Position numbers and translations under genes: made by a program
Part shown: in pieces, positions 30,996 to 42,714 of the stretch
Numbering within the stretch: the first letter of the stretch is position 1
Layout of the letters: each line of letters starts with the position of its first letter
Assembly (NCBI RefSeq): GCF_932276165.1
Contig: NC_064006.1
Location: 4,788,501-4,852,500, forward strand
Length of the DNA: 64,000 nt
Origin: Plutella xylostella
Lineage: Eukaryota; Arthropoda; Insecta; Lepidoptera; Plutellidae
Direction: 5' to 3'
Notes under the pieces: model-generated
Databases searched by the model: none
What the model saw: only the letters and a program-made list of their open reading frames with translations
Told to the model about the DNA's origin: nothing

Positions 30996-31794
30996 TACCC
31001 TATAGGGTGTCACCCTATCCATTTACCGATTTAACCTAACACTTGTTACCGGTTTTATTTATAAAATATAATCGTAGGTAGATAAGTACTCCGATAAATA
31101 GGCGACTTTAATATCAAATGCACAGATCTATGGAAGTGTATCGGCCCACAGTCACCATTTTCACTTCCACAATGTCATTGACTCGCATCTCGATAGGAAA
31201 CCTTTCTAAAGGGAAAGTGTTAGAAAATAAGAGTACGGAAAGCAACCCTGAAGGTCAATGGCCGACCTACCACAATAAGTGACCAAAATCTAGGTTAAAG
31301 AAAGCAGTGAAAGTGCGACCCTGATCCACTTGCGCTAGTACATCACTCCTTCACTATCACTCGGATTCTTCTTTCAAACTATTCGGCTCCAAGCACTTAA
31401 GCATTGAAGATGATTTTGAAGATTACAGGCTGTGTCAGTTTTGCTTACGAAAAACGAACAACGTTCTTGTTTGCATGATACCTTTCACTAGATGGTTACC
31501 TCTAGGGTAGTATGTTGTTGTTGTTTAAAAACACTGAGTAAGCAATTTTTAAGTAGAGCAGTGCTTGGTTTGAGCTTTCTATTTGACGCAGAATCGCGTC
31601 AGCATCGTGTATGCGTCAACAGGAAAATTAAGACTTCCTTACGCGATTACACTAAGTAGGTATAAGCACATTGCCAGGTATGTATCTATAATTAATGGCT
31701 TCAAAAGAAACCCCTCGGAGTTCTAGATTGAGCACACTAGATATGTGAACCCGCCAACCCGAAGAGGAACAGTGTGGTGGAAAATGTGTAAAGT

Positions 31795-31945
31795 CAATTA
31801 ATTAATTTATTTTTTTGCACATCATTGTACCAGTTTTTCTGTACCTCCTGTAGGTACGCTGGTAGAAAATGCTCTTAGCATTAAGCCCACCTTTTGTGCA
31901 TTTATTATATATTTGTGCAATAAAGAATTAAATAATAATAATAAT
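31795..31945 (+). mobile_element. 3' end of an unidentified LINE-like repeat
   Basis: Ends GTGCAATAAAGAATTAAATA then (ATA)n. A similar ending (TGTGCAATAAAGA plus A-rich tail) is frequent in lepidopteran genomes, by recollection. No coding remnant recognised. Confidence 0.45.
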
Positions 31946-32873
31946 AAAGTCCTAGGCTAGCTCCTGGAATCGGCAATGGGCAGTTATGCATCTCACCCTA
32001 CCGATGCATCATCCATTCCGTAGCTATGATATTTCTAAACAAAATGACGCATTTTTATAAGAGTTTGTTGTGCATGATTTTATTTCCTATATTCGTGTTA
32101 TTCCATGACATGTTTAGCGGATATCAGATCTGATCCTACATCAGCCGGAGTGTATGACACTGATGGACACAAACAAACAATGAGTCACAGTGGCCGCACT
32201 AGTAATGTCTGTCTGTTTGTCCGTAGGAAGTGAAAGTGCGCGGGCGCATAGAAAGCGGCGGAGAAAATGCCCGCGAAACAAAATGGCGGAGCGCGGAAAT
32301 ACGACGGTCATGACTTTGCTCTTGAGATTGAGTTTCAACTTCTCCGATGGTACTCGTAAATACCTACTGAAGCAAGTATCGGGATAGGTAGTACTAGTCT
32401 AGAAAGGCAACGGGGAGATGATGAGTATCCCCTAGCTTTGCCCTCTTGGCAGGTTATTTAAACGAAACTTCACACAAAACGAATTAATTTTTGAAAATCT
32501 TGTCACAAGGATCCCTAAAGCATCAGGTCGGGCTATTGCAATCTTGATTTGTCACATAATGTCCTCGTATGAGTTAAATGCACAAGGAAATGTTTGTAGT
32601 GATGTGACTTGTGACTGACTCAACTTTAGTATTAGTAACATTATACACTTTCGAGCTATGATACTAACATATACATATATACCGTGCCTACTAACAATCT
32701 CTGCGTCTTAATTGTTACTTGAATAAATGAATTTAATTATTTTTATTATTACGATAAAGATTCACTTAGGTACGTTGCTAGGTCACTGGAACTTTTCATC
32801 ATAACTAAACGACAGGTGCAGGATGTACCAAAATCTTGAGCTATATTCAGGCTTATGTATTCGAGCTTATGTA

Positions 32874-33089
32874 CGGTCGCCTGCGCCTAAAAGTATACAG
32901 GCGGAGTTTTTAAAATAGCGATCTCAAGCTCACATGCTGCTCAAGCACATCCATATAAACACCACTGCTACACACATCACACACGTCACAACACGTACCC
33001 GGATTTATAACAGATGTAGCTGGTCCCTTCATCATCAGGGATCGCTATTTTAAAAACTCCGCCTGTATACTTTTAGGCGCAGGCGACCG
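32874..33089. mobile_element. MITE family 1, second copy
   Basis: TIRs starting CGGTCGCCTGCGCCTAAAAG with TA at 32872-32873 and 33090-33091. The interior matches 21602-21812 in reverse orientation (for example GTAGCTGGTCCCTTCATCAT). Confidence 0.88.
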
Positions 33090-33483
33090 TACCTAGGTAC
33101 TAAATATTTTATCGCTTTACACGAACCCATAAGTACTTATGTTGATGATAATATTTATGTGAAGAAGGTGAGCTCAAATGGCAGTAGGCTGGTCTACTGG
33201 TCACATCTTTCAAGGCTTTATATCCGAGGGGGATGACGTGCAACAGATGGATGCGGGAATTGTTAGAACGCATCCAGTGCCCTGTTTAGTGTTTAGTGAT
33301 AGATATAAGCCTTGTTCAATATGGATAAGTAATAGCCGATAGTGAGATCGTCAAGTTAAGTAGAACTGAGCATAACATGCAGTCCTGTGATTATCTGAAC
33401 GGTCAATGCAGAAGTTAAAGTTCATCTATAAAGTCATGAAAACGGAAGTGTAAAACGGGTGTTTTGTAGAGTTCTTAAAATAT

Positions 33484-33605
33484 TTTATTTATTGGTATTA
33501 GATTTTTTACATTGCTTACAATATTTTTGAGAAATCCTACCACAGCCGAAACGTACATAAACTACAAAGTACTATTTAGCAAGGTCCCGTTTTACAAACC
33601 ATCCA
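33484..33605. repeat. Dispersed repeat, first copy (second at 34505-34600)
   Basis: Both contain AGCCGAAACNTACATAAACT, ACAAAGTACTA and GTTCCGTTT/GTCCCGTTT, then CCATC(C/G)AAATATG. They are about 1 kb apart in the same orientation. Neither has a coding frame in common with the other. Confidence 0.65.
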
Positions 33606-33801
33606 AATATGGCTCGACTTGTACTCATTAAAAATACGATGGCGATACGGCTCGCAACCTATCACGTGAGTACAAATGTACAGCGAAAACCTCTGACTAC
33701 CCGACTACCCCTTCGGGAATTACAGTCGTGAGAAAATGTATGTATGTAAATTATAAAAATTAATTCCTTATTTTCATGATTTTATATGGCTATCTGGCCC
33801 T

Positions 33802-33924
33802 GTAGCACGGGACGCTATTAAGACGTGACAAAAGTTCTCCGTCGCGCTCGCTCTCGAGGCTGCACGATGTGTGTGAGTGCGATGCAAAACTCTTGTCACG
33901 TCTTAAATGCACCCCGTACTAGCC
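33802..33924. mobile_element. MITE family 2
   Basis: GTAGCACGGGACGCTATTAA then GACGTGACAAAAGTT pairs with AACTCTTGTCACGTCTTAAA and TGCACCCCGTACTAG. The same family at 54305-54613 carries a nested element; a fragment is at about 59372-59402. Confidence 0.85.
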
Positions 33925-35062
33925 CTTCTGGTAAGGTTTATTACCAGATTATTTGAGTCAATCTACTCCCTGAATGAAAATTCAGCTAATCATGGTGTCA
34001 GGTTATATAGCATAGTCTGGTTCTGCCATAGAACTAGGAAGTACTGCGTACATAAGATTCAATTGGATTCTGCTGAACTTGACGGTCTCAGGTAAAGTGG
34101 CAGTAAAGATTAGTCACTGTTAGACATTTAGATCGATAGCTGAGTGGTTATATAGATCAGTTTCGGTTGGTAACTCGCAAGGTGTCAATGGACTCAGAAA
34201 TTCAGCCACCACTACAGGTTTTTATATTATATGTATATATTATGTACTTATATCTATATACGTAGAATTTTTAGACATTTATTACTCTAATTTCTGTTAA
34301 TCTGGATTATATAGACGTTTAGCTCTTTTTACATATATTTATAGCGGATGCTCGTTTGCAACAAACTTGATTGAGCCTACTCACTACGAGTCAACGAACG
34401 GCTCACGACCTCCGCGTAGCCAAATTTCACATTCCACAATCCACACATTTCTAGAATACCACCCACTCCACTCGTTTTCTAGCACCTAGGTATGTGGTAG
34501 GTGCTTAAATAATATATTTTAGGAATCCTTCTAAAGCCGAAACATACATAAACTACAAAGTACTAGCATGGTTCCGTTTGATCAACCATCGAAATATGTA
34601 TCAAACGACCCGGCACTACAAAGGTTCACCGACGATAATTTTAGATATTTCCACATCCATGTTACATACTCACTTCCTACTCGTTATACATACAACATTC
34701 CACGCATAGGTATAAATAACCAGGCGTGCAAAAGGGACAGGTGTATGAACCCACCGACTCTCTGTGACCGCGAAATTATTTTCAAGACTACACCACCTCA
34801 GGCCGCACCCACACTCGCGCGCGCCGCGTCTACACACTCGTCTCTCTACCCGTTTGCCAATGTGGTTGTGGTCGTGAGAAACTTGCCCTCGTGCGGAAAA
34901 CCGGCCCAAGCAGCTCCTCGCAAACCACCAATATATAACGTACTGCAATCGCAAGACGGCTGAAAGTGGCCATCAGCTAAAAAGGTGTTTAGGACCTTCT
35001 ACTTGTACACGGTATATGGTGGAGTTGCTATCTTGTTCGTAATGTCCGCGAACGGAGGTACA

Positions 35063-35086
35063 TTCAACTTTTAGCCCAGTAAACTC
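35063..35086. repeat. 24-bp dispersed repeat (second copy 38970-38993)
   Basis: TTCAACTTTTAGCCCAGTAA and the following ACTC are identical at both sites. Nature unknown. Confidence 0.8.
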
Positions 35087-38000
35087 TACAAGTTCATTCA
35101 CCCACTGCTTATTGTCAACTGACGTAAAAGAAAAGAGACGGTGAGCTCGACAGATAGCGCCGTCTCGTTCACTCGTTATTGAAGTTTAGAAGTTTTTATC
35201 GCGTGTTTAGTTGTCAAAATAGTGGTTACCTATTGCTGAGCTCTGGTCGCCTGGTAGGTTTGACGGTCTACGTTGTCTGCCTCGATAGATGGTTCGTCTA
35301 CGTTTGTGTTATTTACTCATCGATGTTATCGATATTGAATAATGACGATAGCGCATTATCTTTCATGTTTTATAATGAATGACATATTATGTCATTCATA
35401 GATAATACCAACATATTTAGGAAAGATCAATTAGAAAAAAATTGAACTAATAAACATAACGTATCAGCTAAAGAAGCTATATCAGTAAATCAATGTTCTT
35501 ACTAGCATACGGACCAAACTACCAAAACATCATAAAGCATGCCTACTCCCAGAAATCAATGAAAAGCAATCCGATGCCCTACACGTAGTATTACGAAACG
35601 CTACGCGCTATGCATATGAAACCCATCTATTACTGATTCTCAAAAAAGTTCACACGAAATACGTAGGTATATCGAAATGCTTAAACTTGACCAGCATAAA
35701 GGAACTCTGGCCCTTAAAAAATATCTGCTATTCCGACTAAGAGGGACTGAGAAGACGGCTCTAGAAGTAATGGTGTGGTGAATACTTATTGTCTCTATAT
35801 TTACGAGGTGGGCACACCGGTTTTTTTAATGGCACTCCGAAAGACATGTTAGGCGGAACTTTTCTACTATACCTCTATACGTGGCTCAAGACTTTATGTG
35901 TTTGTATTAGCAACTAGTCGCATGATTCCGTATTGAAGATACTCAATGTATTTCCACTTGTAAGTAATCCAGTCCCCCTTTTATCAACCAGTGTAGCTAA
36001 ATAACTTGAGTTTTCTTTTAAAATCACTGTGTAATATACATATAAGTAACTTCCTTTATGGCAACTGATCGTAGATTTACTTCATATTATGTAAAATACA
36101 AAAACCCCTATTTACAAGATAACAACGATGATACTCGTATATCGTATCGCATCGGTATCAGTTTACATACAATACAACTCAATCGCTGACAGCTCACATA
36201 CATAGAGCTGAGACACAGAGATAGCTAGTAGCAGCGCCGAGATCTCTTCGCGGCTCTCCGCTCCTAGTACCTCGCTGGCCGATGTTGGACTATTCTTATT
36301 CCTTTCATCGTCAACAAACACACTCTACATGTGTGTCTATGACAGATGCTGTTCCGTACACGATGTGTATGTAAGGTTCTGTATGTATGTGTATTTTTGT
36401 GAGATAAGGAGTTCAGACTGCCTACCTACTTGTATATTCATGTAGGAAGGTGCATACTGATAAAACTTCTACTTCTCTGATACTGGATTTGTGTCCCACC
36501 ATGATAGAGCGAATGAAGCGTGGGACGCCCACTAGCACATTGGAAGTAGTGGCTATATAAGAAAAGTGTCTACCTACCCAAGTTTCTACCTATCCTCCTA
36601 GAGTTCGAAGCGTGAGCAATTATACAATGGCTTTGGAGACAGTAACCAGAAATTCCAAGAATAGTTTGGATGTAATGTGTACCCTGTGGTTCTTGCTTGA
36701 TATAACTATATATTATTTTTCTTAACTACCGCTCTATCTACAAGGTTCAATTAAAGTGCACATGGGATAAAAACAGCACTTATGTCCTCCCGGCCACCCC
36801 ATAACTATGTTTACCTTGTGGAGACATGCGCCGGCTAATGTGCAATTAGTATGTGGACTGTATCGCCATTGATAGACGATAGTATTTATCTGGAGAAGAC
36901 GAAACTTTATAGATATAGGGTTCTATCGCATATTGACGAGTACGAGGAGTACATTCGCAAGTTGCGTAAGGACGTCCCAAATTATTTAAGAGATTTTCTT
37001 TCAAATATTTTAAGAGAAATAAGCCAATAATTTTTAAGGACGCTAATCTGTAAATTGTGATTTTTTTCTATACTTATGGCTATTTTCGCAGCAACAGACC
37101 TGCAATAAGCTACAGTACAACACTTATCTACTTCGAAAGTCATTTCTGGCTTCACGTTATTTATATGTATTTAATGTTATTTTGCCTCGACTGTTGTTTA
37201 CGGCGAGGATTTACAGACTGTGTTACAAATAACTCACTTGTAATGTCATACAGTGCTTTTACCAGTTAGAAAGCACATTGGATATAACTGGACGAAGCCT
37301 GTATGCAACATTGTAAGTAGGGCTAGCTACAGGAAATATTTTTTTAAGCCAACTAAGACTTTATAAGAACTTTAAACAAGAAAAATGTGATACTCTACAA
37401 ACTGTGATACTCTACTCCTAATTTTAAAACCTCTGATTTCCTTTTCTGGGAAAACTATCTTGGTCATATCATTGTGTTCTAAAATGTGCATAAGTTAAAT
37501 AATATACTAAGATATACACAATTTATTTCGATTCATTTCCTCTTTACCCTACTAAAGAACATAATCCCTAATTTGACACTAATTTTGCTTACAGATTTTT
37601 CCATCCTGAGCTGAGCCAGCCCTGCAGTCTCGTCGTGTCGGTTCCCAGCAGTGCGGCAGTGGGCTAAAAGTGCAACGTCCGCCGCCGTCCTTACACCGCC
37701 ACTTGCCAGTGCCCGCTGTCTGTCTAAGGAGAAGTCGGGAAAAACACGCTCCGTGAGTGGCTGGGCGCCACGGTAAAGCTGTTGTGATAAGATTTGCCGT
37801 GAACTGTTGAGATGCTGGCTAAGATCATCGTCTGTGTACCTACTGGCAATCTTACTGATACTTAGTACAAGTTCTTATGACTTATTATTACACTGTAAGT
37901 TTAAATTGATATCAGTTAATGACCAAAAGCGATGAAGAAATAAGTTGTAAGGGTTAAGTATAACTCTGAATTTTCAAGAACTTACACCTTGCGTTGATGT

Positions 38001-38882
38001 CTTTTGAACGCATGTGTGTAGGGCCTACGAAGCTCGTAGCCCGTAGCCGTAGCGGGGTACTACGAAATTCAAAATAGGGATTATTGTTTCTTTTTTTAAA
38101 GAAAATTGTGATATTATAGACCGTATACAATGAGAATGGCCTGTCATATTATTCGTATCATATCGCATTGAGTACCAACCTATTCCAACTTAAGTACGGA
38201 TGTTTAAAGGTATTAAATCCATTACTAAACGAAGTAGCATAACCGGCTGTAATAATTTAAGTTCTACGTTGTGCCCAGTTCTAGCTAAACATCTTAATAG
38301 TAATTTATAGCCAAATTATAAATACTAGAACCTGTTACGGAGCTGCGTACACTCAAATTTCCCACCATTATTCATTAATCAGGCATCCATATTTTTGACG
38401 CGAATGACCCTTTTACTTTTTCCAACGCGGAAATGCAAATACATTATAGATATGGAGAACAAAACCTGTTATGTATTTTAAACTTGTTTGTTAAAAAAAC
38501 TCGTACTAAAATGTATGCGCGATCGAGAACCGCGGTACCAGGCGTAGAGAGAGAGCAGGAGGTGGCCAGTCAATCGAGTACCCACACACACATGCATACC
38601 TCATTACGTATCGCCTACGCAATCGTCCACACATAGATAAGCGTTAATTACTTCCCTATCTCTTTCAATACACGATATTCCATAATTTCATTTGAAAACT
38701 GAAATACCTGCTATCTCTTACTTTTAAAAAGCCAATTTCAGTGTTACAATGTGAAAAGTTATACAGGCAGACGTAGTCTGAAAGTGACAAAAACTCGGAA
38801 GTGTCGTCTGGAAGCTAGTGCCTCGAATGAGTTATCATTATCAACATTTCTCACGCTTCTTTCCATTAGTATGCGTTTGTGC

Positions 38883-38923
38883 GGGTGTGTGTGTCGGCCG
38901 CGGTGTGTGTGTGTGTGTGTGTC
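38883..38923. repeat. (GT)n microsatellite
   Basis: Two GT runs, GTGTGTGTGT and a longer run of about 20 bases at 38903-38922, separated by CGGCCGCG. Confidence 0.9.
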
Positions 38924-39477
38924 TGCCGGTGTGTGGAGGCTGAGAGCACGAGAGTGCTTCTCTCGTTCGTTCAACTTTTAGCCCAGTAAACTCAAGTTGG
39001 ATGAGCCTATGTGTATAGCAGCTATAGTGCTGGATGCTATACATTCTGTTTACACCACGGCCTTTGTTCCCGCCGCGGGCTCAGCCCCGCCGGAGATTCT
39101 GATGTGATACACAAGATTTGTTGTATGAGGAAATGCGTTGAGAGACGCGAAATTTATGGATTTTAACCCGAGCACGGAGTATGCATTTGTGCTGCGGTTT
39201 TTCAATGCTCGTTTGATAAGAATGTGGAGTTATTGTTTCTTTGTTACACCACTAGACGGCTGGAGTGTTTTTTTAGTTAGTTAGCAGCTATTAGCTGCAT
39301 ATCTCGCTTCTATTATGCAAGGAGTAGGATTCCTATCGAACTGAATAAATGCTTAGAATGTTATTAGCATGGTAATTGGTGAGTATAGAGTATACCTAAT
39401 TGGTATTGTGAGATAATCGCTGCTGACACCTTTACTGTAAAGACCATTTAAAAATGCAAAGCTAGGTAGTATGTTAT

Positions 39478-39524
39478 ATCTAACATAGATGGTATACAGT
39501 TAATAATTATCATCTATGTTAGAT
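39478..39524. repeat. Short perfect stem-loop
   Basis: ATCTAACATAGATG at 39478-39491 and CATCTATGTTAGAT at 39511-39524 are exact reverse complements around a 19-base loop. Probably a small MITE relic. Confidence 0.7.
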
Positions 39525-40949
39525 TTTTTAAAGATACTTATTAATCTAAATATTCTGAACAAATGGATAAATAAGATAATAATTTATATATAAAATGTTA
39601 GAAGGGCATATTAACGTCAAAACTATTTTTATACTCAGTTGATGAGAATCTAACAAGAACCAAACCTAATTTCGTTACCCTTTGCAAGTTATACAAATGT
39701 TTAATTTATTTCAGTCAATCATAACATAATGCAAAAGCGTGACAACACTTTTGCCTTAAAAATGCCTAGAAAACAAATCTAATCCCCAGAAAAAAGTTGT
39801 ACTTAACACAGAACATAAACAAATAAATACACAAAAGTTCCATCCAGTAACAAATGAGAGTTCCTTGAGTAATGTGATATGATCGCGAGTGCTGAGACAG
39901 GGTTCCGAGAATGCCTGTTGATGACCGGAGTCACGTATGTACGGAGTACGGAGTGGCTTCGTCACAAAATTTAGCTGGACTGATTCACTTGCATTCGTTT
40001 TAGTGGCGTCTGATGAACTGATTTTAACCAAAATAGGTACCCATTGTTGATAAAACTATAGGAGTTTGTTTTCAGTTCTCGGTTATTGCAATCCGATGGC
40101 ATTTCCTTAAATAATGGCACAGCGTCTTTGGAGTGGCTTTTCGCATTCTCTACATCTTTATGGTAGAGACTAAATTTAATTAGGGTAAAATAAAAAAATA
40201 TGGTCTTTACCTAGCTTTATTTACTAAAATATTCTTCCCTGTTATGAGTAATCATGTTGCCTGGTTTAATCGTTAAATACATAAAAATAATTATGCCCTT
40301 ATTTCAGCGCCACCTATTATCGAATAGCAAAACTAAAGATCCTTACACCAAGATGATGCCTTATGTAGATTTTTATGAATTTACTTTCAAAATTATCTTA
40401 AGCTCATGTAGCTTAAATAACCTTTATGTGAGCGTGATAAAATATTTATTTATATGAATTATATAATATTATTAAATTTTCAGTTACTTATAAGTATATA
40501 AAGTACCTACAGTTGAAAACAAATTTTATATATTTATTAAAAAACTCGGCATAGGTAAATTTTCTTAAGGCCAAGCCGTGGCCGTCGATACTACAAGAAG
40601 AAGAAGAAGTAAAGGGGCTAACCATAAATCATATTCATAACATTATATATACCATCATCCATAACCAACATAGCCTATATGCCATCCTCAGACTGGATGC
40701 AAGTTCACACACCACGAATACCAACTAACCAGCCAGTAAACGAATCCATTTATAAACTATATCCCTGTGTCAAAGGTCATTGTCCTCGGTTTTGGCGGGT
40801 TATTGCACGCCGCTTGAATCGGCAATGGCTGTGGTGGAGACGGCCATCAACGAAGATAGAGCAGGGGGGTCACTCTTAATCGACGAACTAACGAACGAAC
40901 GAACGAGAATTGTCACTTCATCGGCACGCTTAATATACCGATATACACT

Positions 40950-41081
40950 GAGTTGCAGAAAGGATCTTTAAGTTAATGTCGGCATTAAATGTATTGTTGC
41001 CTGGCTTTGACAGTATACGGACAGAAAGAGACAGACATAGATTTGATGTCGACATTAGCTTAAAGTCCCTTTCTGCAACTC
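40950..41081. mobile_element. MITE
   Basis: GAGTTGCAGAAAGGATCTTT pairs imperfectly with AAAGTCCCTTTCTGCAACTC (reverse complement of the left end). AGTTAATGTCG / CGACATTAGCT extend the arms. Confidence 0.8.
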
Positions 41082-42714
41082 GGCAATAGAGTCGTAGTTA
41101 GCGCTGTAAAGGAGAATGGCCATTTCTCTATGGCGCCATGACCCACCAGAGCAGCCATTGATGAAACATATACTGAAGTGTAGCCCATGACTACAGTATA
41201 TCCTGGTGTAAATTTTATTATTATGAGGCATGGGAGAACGAAGATATAGGTGCTGAAAGATCAAGTCTTTGTGCTGACTAGATGTTTCCCTCATACTAAG
41301 TTTTTTTTTAAACGTGGATTATATTTTTTTTATATTTATCCCTCATTTAGAACACCTCTATCATTGAATAAAAATAGGTTTGGTTAGTGGCTGTAATGCG
41401 GGTCAGATTTGGCCATTCTCATTTGCTTTCCTGAAGTTTCGGAGCGCTGCGCTATCTACGGCTCTGTCTCATTGTGTTTGCAGTGCCTCGTTCGTTCATT
41501 TTCTGACTGTATAGAGTAACCCTCCAGTTCGTATGCTCCTGCACAAGTCACTGCTGAAGGATGTGCAATAATACATATTCTGTTAGTCGTAGTCTTTACT
41601 GAGTTTAACAGACCTAAGAGCTACAGAAATTGAGGGAGCAAATGTTTGTAATATGCGTAGAAAGTTATTACCTGCGTAGAGCCAAAAGTTTATTGCCCGT
41701 GATACAAATTAAGAAGTCTCTAACTCAGTCATATTTTATGCCTCTCATCAGTCCATTTAATTAATAAATAGATGTTTATTAGACATTAATGAGCAAACTT
41801 AGGCAGTGGCGTGGTGTAGCGGCGAGGGCGGCGGCGGGGCGGGCGCGGGCGCGGGGTAGGAGGGGGAGGGGGGGGCTAGGACGGCCGATGAACTCAGTTT
41901 GCAACGTCACACTCCCCAAACAAAACGTCATACCTCCCCCCGAAAACGCTCAGCAAATATCAACTCTACCACGTGACGTTTCAGCGCAAAATTGTTCGGT
42001 TGCGGAAGTGGGATCATTGAGCTTTGGAGCAATTTAAATGTGGATTCGCTAACGTCTTAACTGAATATGGGCCGTGATGGATTTTTCCCTCTATTGACTG
42101 TGGGTTATGTTCTAGTTTCACTTGCATGCTGCTGGAGTTCGTAGTATAGTCGATAAAGGCATTTGACTTCCTGGTCCATCTCATATCAATTAAGAAGATT
42201 GGTTCGCTAATTTATTAGGAAATCGGAGCAGGTTGCTCACGAGCAGCTGGGCTGGGCTGGTCTGACTCCAGCCAAGCCCGCTGGTCTAAAGTAAGCTAAA
42301 CAGTATACTAACCCAGTGGGCTGATTTATACCCAAGCTTATCATCAGTCATTACATTAGTACTTATGTCAGGACGTCAGTACTCATATTATAAATACACA
42401 GCTTTGGCACAGTCGAAAAAAAGTCATGAATTTTCATATATTTTTCACAATTGAAACATCAAAGTTTAATAATCTTTCATTGTTTGAATTCAATTGTTTT
42501 TGTAAATAATTATTGAACGCATGCGGCTCGCGTCTTCAATTATTAATTAGATTTTTCAACAATTATAACTCTAAAGGAAATACGTATTTCAAAAAACCGT
42601 AGAACAAAGCTATTTAAAATAACGCTTTCAGTCACCCATCCCCTTTCAGGTTACACCTCTTTTGCATCAGTCTGTATACTACTATATAGGAATGTATATA
42701 ATATAATGCTATGA

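Noticed and set aside
34568..34963. 131-codon plus-strand ORF
   Set aside because: No recognisable domain, no splice or poly(A) context, and its start overlaps a dispersed repeat.
41789..42037. 82-codon ORF with Ala/Arg/Gly-rich stretch
   Set aside because: Produced by the G-rich tract; unrelated sequence follows and no homology is apparent.
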